NCBI GenBank assembly: GCA_030770535.1
Contig: JASVEC010000025.1
Coordinates: forward strand, 372,001 to 436,000
Length of the DNA: 64,000 bases
Source of the DNA: Batkoa obscura
Taxonomy: Eukaryota > Entomophthoromycota > Entomophthoromycetes > Entomophthorales > Batkoaceae
Direction: 5' to 3'
Under the pieces are notes generated by a model. That model did not search any database. It saw nothing but the letters and a program-made list of their open reading frames with translations, and had not been told where the DNA came from. Below, piece by piece: positions 58,175 to 64,000 of the stretch (within the stretch, counting starts at the first letter, position 1; every line of letters starts with the position of its first letter). Position numbers and translations under genes: made by a program.

Positions 58175-58627
58175 ATGAAATTAAATCAATTGATATTAGC
58201 AATAGCAGGACTAAGCCTCGTCATGGCCCATGGTAAACCTAAAGATAAATGTAAAACAAAAACTAAATGGGTGACCAAGACAGTTGGCGGAAGCAAACCT
58301 TCACCAAGTACTGTAACCGTAACTGTAACATCAGGAAATACACCAACTTGTAGTCAAACTCCGCCTACTACCGTGACTCAAACTACCGTTGTAGAAACTT
58401 ATTCAACTTCTACTATCTCTATTTGCCCTACTGAAACAATGCATATCTTACCTTATGAAAGTGAAGTTACTATTCCGGAAATTAACCCGGAGTATGGGGA
58501 TTATAATTCAAATGAAGAGGGCTATAGTCAAAACGGTAATGATTACAACCAAGGTAACGAGGACTATAATCAAGGTAATAACCAATATATAAAGTTGACC
58601 GATAATGTAGATGAGTTTGATTATTAG
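58175..58627 (+). CDS. Secreted Thr-rich 'VTKTV' protein
   Basis: Intronless, 150 residues. Signal peptide MKLNQLILAIAGLSLVMAHG, then 'KCKTKTKWVTKTV', Thr/Val alternation 'STVTVTVTSGN', 'TTVVETYSTSTISICPTETM', and an acidic Asn/Tyr/Gly tail with three imperfect repeats 'NDYNQGNED'. The N-terminal pattern (signal, His-Gly/Asn-Lys-Pro-Lys, then Cys-Lys-Thr-Lys) closely follows that of 55515-56816, but it lacks the long repeat block. No known domain. Likely extracellular or wall-associated; function unknown. Confidence 0.75.
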   Translation: MKLNQLILAIAGLSLVMAHGKPKDKCKTKTKWVTKTVGGSKPSPSTVTVTVTSGNTPTCSQTPPTTVTQTTVVETYSTSTISICPTETMHILPYESEVTIPEINPEYGDYNSNEEGYSQNGNDYNQGNEDYNQGNNQYIKLTDNVDEFDY

Positions 58628-58825
58628 ATATAATCCATCAGTTCCCTCTTGAATTTTACTTTCTATTGTTATTAAACTTCTTAATTGTTAATGAAATTAA
58701 TTATATTTTTGAATTTATAATTCATTACTTTGATTTTATTTTTTGTAAGTTACATATTTTAAATTCTTTGTATCCATGAATAGTAGAAATAAAATGCTAA
58801 ATTTTAATAAATATCTTGCTATAAA

Positions 58826-58919
58826 TGAGGATGTATTTTTATGTTTACTTTACTAACAATTTTTCCACTCAAATAGCGCTTAAAAGATGGAAAAAGTGAA
58901 GCTAAAAAAAACACTCCTA
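58826..58919 (-). mobile_element. MITE family A, copy 15
   Basis: TGAGGATGTATTTTTATG to AAAAAACACTCCTA, 94 bp, core CAAATAGCGCTTAAAAG intact; two small internal deletions. Minus orientation. Confidence 0.8.
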
Positions 58920-59161
58920 AATAATACTTTGTTTAATAAGATATTAGAATTATTATTAATGTAGTCTAATAGTAAAACTTGATGGATTTTTTAAATTTCG
59001 CTCTATTTACAGTACCTTTAAAATCTTAGTATATTTCACATCGTTTGTAAGAAAACATCAAGGCAACTTAATAAAATTAATATTGTCCCCAATAATATAT
59101 TATTATTCTAAAGATGTTGGTATAAATTACTTAAAGTATCAACGTAAGTTAGAATAAAATA

Positions 59162-59260
59162 TGAGAATGTTTTTTTTGGTTTCATTATTTTTTCCCTTTC
59201 TAAGCGTTATTTGAGCGAAAAGATTGTTAGTAAAACTCTTAAACAAAAAATACATCCCCA
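59162..59260 (+). mobile_element. MITE family A, copy 16
   Basis: TGAGAATGTTTTTTTTGG to ATACATCCCCA, flanked ATA/TAT, 99 bp. Plus orientation. Confidence 0.85.
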
Positions 59261-59417
59261 TATGTATCTGGATTATAGAAACAACGATAAAAGGCTACTA
59301 AATCAAAGTAAACTATCAATAAAAATAAAATCCAATTTAAAACTAAACCATTAGTAATTGCGTTGGTTGATATTATATGATTAAATATAGTTACCTAATA
59401 GTGGGTACATATAATAA

Positions 59418-59499
59418 GACACTTTGGCCGAGCGGTTAAGGCGTGAGCCTAGAAAGCTCATGGGGTTTCCCCGCGCAGGTTCAAATCCTGCAGGTGTCG
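59418..59499 (+). tRNA. tRNA-Ser (anticodon AGA), copy 3
   Basis: Identical to 50398-50479. Third copy within 9 kb, all on the plus strand. Confidence 0.96.
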
Positions 59500-59933
59500 A
59501 TTTATCAAACAAATACATATATATTTCTTACTACTGAAATCAATATTTTAGTTTTTTTATATTATACTATGTGCATGTCACTTTTTGTTTAAAGAATTTA
59601 TTACCATTTTTCCGCTTAATAGTATTCAGAAAATGGATAAGTGATAACACCAAAAAAAACGTCCCTTATGTTAAGTTCTTAAAATGATTTTTCTATTTTT
59701 TTTATCAAATACTTTTTATATACAATAACTTTTTATACTAAAAATAAAATTTTATTACAATGGAGTGTATATCGCATTATTTATATGAGTTACCAGTTGT
59801 AATAATTTTTGAACTATACTCTATGTTAATAGCTTTTACGAATTATTAGAACTTTTGTAAGACTAAATAATAAATACTTTGATAATAATAGATTCTAAAA
59901 TAATTTGGTATTTAAAAAATATTATATAAGACT
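59500..59933. other. Intergenic with one decayed miniature element
   Basis: No gene; family A copy 17 at 59570-59668. Confidence 0.5.
59570..59668 (-). mobile_element. MITE family A, copy 17 (degraded)
   Basis: Recognised by 'TTTTTGTTTAAAGAATTTA', 'TTTTTCCGCTTAATAG' and 'GTGATAACACCAAAAAAAAC' in family order; ends eroded. Confidence 0.65.
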
Positions 59934-60464
59934 TTATAAATTCAACAATAATTGTTCTTCTTCATTATGTTGCTTTCTTGGTCTTCTATCAATAGGTTTA
60001 TATCTTAATTCCTTATGAGATTTATTTTTCCTATTATTATGTTGACGTTCATAAACAATGATTGGTTTTGGTATTAGCTCTTTATCTGTTGGTGGACTAG
60101 TTGGATTTTCTTTTGGTTGGTGTTTTGGCTTATGTTTTGTATTCTTTCTTTTAGGTGAATTTTGAGTTTGTTATCGTTTACCACCTTCATCTCCAATTCC
60201 ATTTTTGCTTGACTTATTTTCACGTTTTCTATAAATCACATCCTTTGGACGTTTGTATGGTAAAGCCTTTAAGTTCTTAGATGGATCAGTTGGTATAGGG
60301 TTAGGACAAGCAGATACAGTTTTCGTTACACAAGCAGCTTTAATTATTGTTTTACTATCACATGGTTTTTCTTGTTTATGTGGATCTTTACCATCATTAT
60401 AATCATTATGTCCAGAAACAATGGAAACAGAAAGGAGGAGAGCAATTATATTAAAGTGCTTCAT
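59934..60464 (-). CDS. Secreted 'VTKTV' protein interrupted by an in-frame stop
   Basis: ATG at 60462-60464. Signal peptide MKHFNIIALLLSVSIVSG, then 'HNDYNDGKDPHKQEKPCDSK' and 'TIIKAACVTKTVSACPNPIP', closely matching the 62258-62746 protein (HKPSKPCNAKTVTKVV, VSACPKPIP). The frame meets TAA at 60171-60173 after 97 codons. The same frame then stays open for 78 more codons to a TAA at 59934-59936, with composition typical of the family: Lys/Pro/Gln-rich, 'KHKPKHQPKENPTSPPTDKE'. Either a recent nonsense mutation, a read-through product or an assembly error is possible. No intron that removes the stop and keeps phase was found. The 97-codon product alone would still be secreted. A TATAAATA box is at 60544-60551. 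Confidence 0.68.
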
Positions 60465-60543
60465 TTAAAATGAGTAGCGATTACTGTTATTATCAAGATA
60501 ATGTTTTGATGAATTTCAACTAATATTGTAGTTTAGTTTGGAC

Positions 60544-60551
60544 TATTTATA
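60544..60551 (-). promoter_or_regulatory. TATA box (TATAAATA)
   Basis: Minus-strand TATAAATA 80 bp upstream of the start codon at 60464. Confidence 0.45.
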
Positions 60552-61651
60552 CTATAGTTTTATCTTTTTATAACATGGTTATTTATTGATTTTAATTTCA
60601 TATATTAACATTTTACACTTCATTGCCTTGTGGTTATGAATTAATTGCATATGGCCAATTCATATACATTAATATGTTGTATGTTTGGTAGAGGAGTTTA
60701 TCTAGTATAAGTTGATTAAATTTTCATATCCATTTTTATATTTTATATAGCATATATGCTAGTAAATAACATTTTTCCTTATTTTCTGGTTAATAAATGC
60801 TACTTACATTTTTAATCAATTTCGAATTTCATTGAATTTGAAGGGTATTTTGCGATTTGAAGCTATTGTGGTTTTATATTTAGAAAACGCATATAACTTA
60901 AATTATAAAATTTCAATAGATTATGTACAATATATTAGATTAATATTACATTTATAAAAATACAATGTTAAGATAATGTTTGATAATTTATTACAAATAA
61001 CTTAAAAAAGTCCTCAACTAATATACATGTCGAATAACCCAATTCACTAGAATAATTGCAAATATTAAAAAAGAAAGTTACATCTTTTCAACTATTTATA
61101 CATTATTTAGATAGGAAGGGGTAACGAATAGACAGGTGGCTGTTTTATTTTATGAAGTATTCATTTTTATGGAATAAATCGTTAATGAATTTTGATAAAA
61201 TAAAAACTCAAACCCTAACCCAACCTTAAGCTGTCCTAAACTAACCTTATCAACAGTTTATTGTAGCTACTTTTCTAATCTACTTAGTCCTCTTTTTTAT
61301 TGTTAAATGCTATTTAATATAGGAGTTTTTTTGTAGTGAAAAGCTAAGCACCTGCCTATTAGTTTCCTTCTACCCAATCGGATTAATTTAAAGTATAGAA
61401 ATCACTTAGATCTAAAAGATCAATAGGTTGAGATAAGATATTAGTTAGTTTTCTATTAAAGAGGTTTACATTAATAACTTTCTACCTAGTACTTAAAATA
61501 AAGCATTCCCATCGATATTTTTTGTAATATAAAGAATGAATTAATTTGCTATGAACGAGAATAAGTTACGCGCTTTATTAAACGTAGATCAGCTAAAATT
61601 TTATATAATGTTCATGTTATTAAATTGGCATTAAATGAAAAAAAGGCTATT

Positions 61652-61752
61652 TGGGGGCGTCTTTTTTGGTTTCATTATTTTTTCCACTTTTTAAGCGCTA
61701 TTTGAGCGGGGAGATTGTTAGTATAATTCTTAAACAAAAAAATACATCCCCA
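61652..61752 (+). mobile_element. MITE family A, copy 18
   Basis: TGGGGGCGTCTTTTTTGG to ATACATCCCCA, 101 bp. It is flanked by TATT/TTTA rather than ATA/TAT, so here the duplicated dinucleotide would be TT, as in the nested copy 12. Confidence 0.85.
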
Positions 61753-62257
61753 TTTACTATAATTCAAATCACCTCTTTCAAAAAAACTATCAGTTTACAA
61801 TAAAGCAATTCAAGTGAAAATTTTCATCTTTTCTATGGTAACTGATGTTCTTCTTCAAATGTAATAATAATCCAAAAGGTCAACTGTGAGTTTAACTCTA
61901 AAAAACTCAAAAAGACAAAGTCAACAAACAAAAAATTTAAAAATATTATATGATACAACAAGTTTTCATATATATAAGCATAAGAACATAAACATTTATG
62001 TAACAAGTAACAATGTATAAAATTGAGATTACTTTAAAAAGAAAAGTGAACTAGTATAGATATTATTGTAATTATTCTAATGAAAATATTATATTATATT
62101 ATAAAATACAGATTAAAATAAAATAAATGACAATGATAAAATAGATACTTTGAAATAATACAAATAATGTAAACATTAGCTAAAAATTAAAACTAAATAG
62201 ATTTTATTGTAAAAAATAGAAAAGAATATCCAATCCTTTTCAATCTTTAACACTCGT

Positions 62258-62746
62258 TTAATAATTATATTCTTCTTCTTCTTCACTATAATCATCGCGA
62301 TATTCTTTCTTTGGCTTATCTTTCTTTGGCTTATCATGCTTTGGTTTATCATGCTTTGGTTTATCATGCTTTTTATCCTCGTATTCACCAGTTGGAGTAG
62401 GCTTTTTATCCTTGTAGTCACCAGTTGGAGTAGGCTTTTTATCCTTGTAGTCGCCAGTTGGAACAGGCTTTTTATCTTTATAGTCACCAGTTGGAACAGG
62501 CTTTTTATCCTTGTAGTCACCAGTTGGAACAGGCTTTTTGTCTTTGTATTCACCGGTTGGAATAGGTTTAGGACAAGCTGATACCACCTTTGTTTTATAA
62601 ACAACTTTAGTTACTGTTTTAGCATTACATGGTTTTGATGGTTTATGTTGTTGATATGGGTCATTATTATCCTCATAATTGTAATCATTACGAGCAGAGA
62701 CAGCAGAGACAGCAAGAACAAGGGCAATTAAACTAAAGTATTTCAT
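62258..62746 (-). CDS. Secreted repeat protein with Lys/Pro/Thr 11-mers
   Basis: Intronless, 162 residues, ATG at 62744-62746. Signal peptide MKYFSLIALVLAVSAVSA, then 'RNDYNYEDNNDPYQQHKPSK', and 'PCNAKTVTKVVYKTKVVSAC' with two cysteines, followed by 'PKPIPTG'. About six tandem 11-residue repeats GDYKDKKPVPT follow, then four HDKPK repeats and an acidic tail ending EEEEEYNY. The opposite charges of repeats and tail and the absence of any hydrophobic core suggest a disordered secreted or wall-bound protein. Its 5' half and promoter are duplicated in inverse orientation at 63516-64000. Two TATAAATA boxes lie at 62808-62826. Confidence 0.8.
   Translation of the reverse strand: MKYFSLIALVLAVSAVSARNDYNYEDNNDPYQQHKPSKPCNAKTVTKVVYKTKVVSACPKPIPTGEYKDKKPVPTGDYKDKKPVPTGDYKDKKPVPTGDYKDKKPTPTGDYKDKKPTPTGEYEDKKHDKPKHDKPKHDKPKKDKPKKEYRDDYSEEEEEYNY
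62385..62560. repeat. 33-bp tandem repeat inside the 62258-62746 gene
   Basis: Five to six units of about 33 bp (core AGGCTTTTTATCCTTGTAGT) encoding GDYKDKKPVPT. Units differ at a few positions, alternating Val and Thr at one site and Glu or Asp at another. Confidence 0.9.
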
Positions 62747-63073
62747 TTCAAATGAATATTAATTATTATCAAAATAAAATTTATCGAATTTTAATTATTT
62801 TGGAATTTATTTATACTTTATTTATACTATTTTTCAAAAAAGTAATATTATTTATTTATAGAACTTTATTAATTTATTTGTTATCACATTTACCTTTTTA
62901 ATTATTTTATTATCGCATTTACTTTATTTAAATTAATTTTCTATTTTGATTAAATTATTTATTCTGCACGATTATATTGTTCTATTTCAATCTAATTCAA
63001 CTAATATATTTTCATACTTACCTGTTAAATATTTTTATTAAGTACTTTTTGTATTCAATTTCAATATATTTGT
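62589..63073 (-). repeat. Left arm of a large palindrome
   Basis: 485 bp whose reverse complement is 63516-64000. I compared the arms segment by segment and saw no mismatch or indel; coordinates pair as x and 126589 minus x. It covers the first ~53 codons of the 62258-62746 gene and about 327 bp of its upstream region. It may extend further left if the right arm continues past the window. Confidence 0.92.
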
Positions 63074-63842
63074 ACCTTTTTTTTAATCAATTAGCCAATT
63101 AATCTTGAATATAAATAGAAACTGAAGTTTTGTATTTTGAATTTATAATAATTTGTTTCTTAAATAACACCAAAAATATAGCTATAGTGTACTGCCATAC
63201 AGTGTATAAACAGTGCTATATATCTATGGTATGAAAATAAAATATTTTGTTTTTAGCCTGGTGTTTATACTTAAAAGCATTAATTGGTCCATATTTTAAT
63301 ACATTTTTAATTAAGCTGTATATCTTGATGTATAATAGTATATATTTTTTAAGTAAGCTGATAGACATTTAATCAAATTAAAATATAAGTTTGATTGAAC
63401 TTATAAAAACAATTTATTGACAAGGATAGCTAAATAATCAAAAATCAGGATTTTCCCATTGACAATAGCGTGCTAGTTATTTAACATGAATATAACAATA
63501 TAAAACAAATATAAAACAAATATATTGAAATTGAATACAAAAAGTACTTAATAAAAATATTTAACAGGTAAGTATGAAAATATATTAGTTGAATTAGATT
63601 GAAATAGAACAATATAATCGTGCAGAATAAATAATTTAATCAAAATAGAAAATTAATTTAAATAAAGTAAATGCGATAATAAAATAATTAAAAAGGTAAA
63701 TGTGATAACAAATAAATTAATAAAGTTCTATAAATAAATAATATTACTTTTTTGAAAAATAGTATAAATAAAGTATAAATAAATTCCAAAATAATTAAAA
63801 TTCGATAAATTTTATTTTGATAATAATTAATATTCATTTGAA
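62747..63842. promoter_or_regulatory. Divergent promoter region of the palindromic gene pair
   Basis: Two identical upstream regions of about 327 bp, each with TATAAATA boxes (62808-62826 and mirrored 63763-63781), face away from each other around a unique 442 bp spacer at 63074-63515. The spacer itself is AT-rich and shows no gene. Confidence 0.6.
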
Positions 63843-64000
63843 ATGAAATACTTTAGTTTAATTGCCCTTGTTCTTGCTGTCTCTGCTGTCTCTGCTCGTA
63901 ATGATTACAATTATGAGGATAATAATGACCCATATCAACAACATAAACCATCAAAACCATGTAATGCTAAAACAGTAACTAAAGTTGTTTATAAAACAAA
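63516..64000 (+). repeat. Right arm of a large palindrome (continues past the window)
   Basis: Exact reverse complement, as far as I can read, of 62589-63073. The match holds to the last base of the window, so the true arm length is unknown. Confidence 0.92.
63843..64000 (+). CDS. Inverted duplicate of the secreted repeat protein, 5' part
   Basis: ATG at 63843; the 52 complete codons present are identical in nucleotides to the start of the 62258-62746 gene (signal peptide MKYFSLIALVLAVSAVSA, then the 'PCNAKTVTKVVYKT' block). The rest lies outside the window. Divergently transcribed from its twin with an identical promoter. Whether the copy is complete, and whether the repeat number differs, cannot be seen. 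Confidence 0.8.
   Translation, partial: MKYFSLIALVLAVSAVSARNDYNYEDNNDPYQQHKPSKPCNAKTVTKVVYKT

Larger units (their letters stand above)
58628..59417. other. Intergenic with two miniature elements
   Basis: No gene. Family A copies at 58826-58919 and 59162-59260. Confidence 0.6.
60465..62257. other. Intergenic with one miniature element
   Basis: No gene found over 1.8 kb. Contains the promoter of the 60464 gene and family A copy 18 at 61652-61752. Rest is AT-rich without recognisable structure. Confidence 0.55.

Noticed and set aside
1-64000. Reverse transcriptase, integrase, capsid or transposase coding sequence
   Set aside because: None of the translated frames shows the motifs of these families; only short non-coding mobile elements are present.

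Overview
The window is very AT-rich eukaryotic nuclear DNA with many short spliceosomal introns (about 45-75 bp, GT-AG). The gene set reads as fungal: a Sla2/End4 endocytic adaptor, a Pop3-type RNase P/MRP subunit, a UPF0658-type Golgi membrane protein, a DUF4436 protein, a MSS4-like PIP5 kinase and cell-wall-like secreted proteins. Base composition, poly-Asn tracts and an animal-like UDP-glycosyltransferase suggest an early-diverging (zygomycete-grade, perhaps Entomophthoromycotina) fungus. That placement is inference; no rRNA is present to test it.

Layout. 1-1.2 kb: 5' part of an RRP1 gene running off the left edge. 1.2-17.7 kb: gene-poor. It holds a small C2H2 zinc-finger gene, an intact cysteine-rich secreted gene and a decayed relative of it, a decayed class 3 lipase, six copies of a ~100 bp TIR miniature element, and three copies of a ~480 bp repeat, two of which form a near-identical inverted pair. 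17.7-39.4 kb: compact housekeeping block with no miniature elements: 5-oxoprolinase (five exons), Sla2, a small probable mitochondrial protein, DUF4436, NatC catalytic subunit NAA30, a COG0523/CobW GTPase, polyprenol reductase, a PIP5 kinase with an N-terminal membrane segment, a UPF0658 protein and a UDP-glycosyltransferase. 39.9-47.6 kb: tRNA-Glu, an LRR-DH-PH RhoGEF, Pop3, and a Rho GTPase only 3.3 kb from the RhoGEF. 50-64 kb: accessory region with two Gly/Tyr/Ser-rich secreted proteins, several 'VTKTV'-type secreted or wall proteins with internal tandem repeats, three identical tRNA-Ser(AGA), a second tRNA-Glu(TTC), a 59-codon spliced gene, and nine more miniature elements including one nested inside another. 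The right edge is a palindrome with arms of at least 485 bp that duplicates the 5' half of the last secreted gene in divergent orientation.

Genes absent from a simple ORF view were assembled from splice signals, with reading phase checked at every junction: RRP1, oxoprolinase, Sla2, the mitochondrial protein, DUF4436, NAA30, PIP5K, UPF0658, LRR-RhoGEF, Pop3, Rho and the 59-residue protein. The most unusual points are the right-edge palindrome, the miniature-element family (nested, symmetrical and intronic copies), the outward-facing inverted repeat pair with a tRNA-like head, the membrane-anchored PIP5K, and the RhoGEF/Rho neighbourhood.
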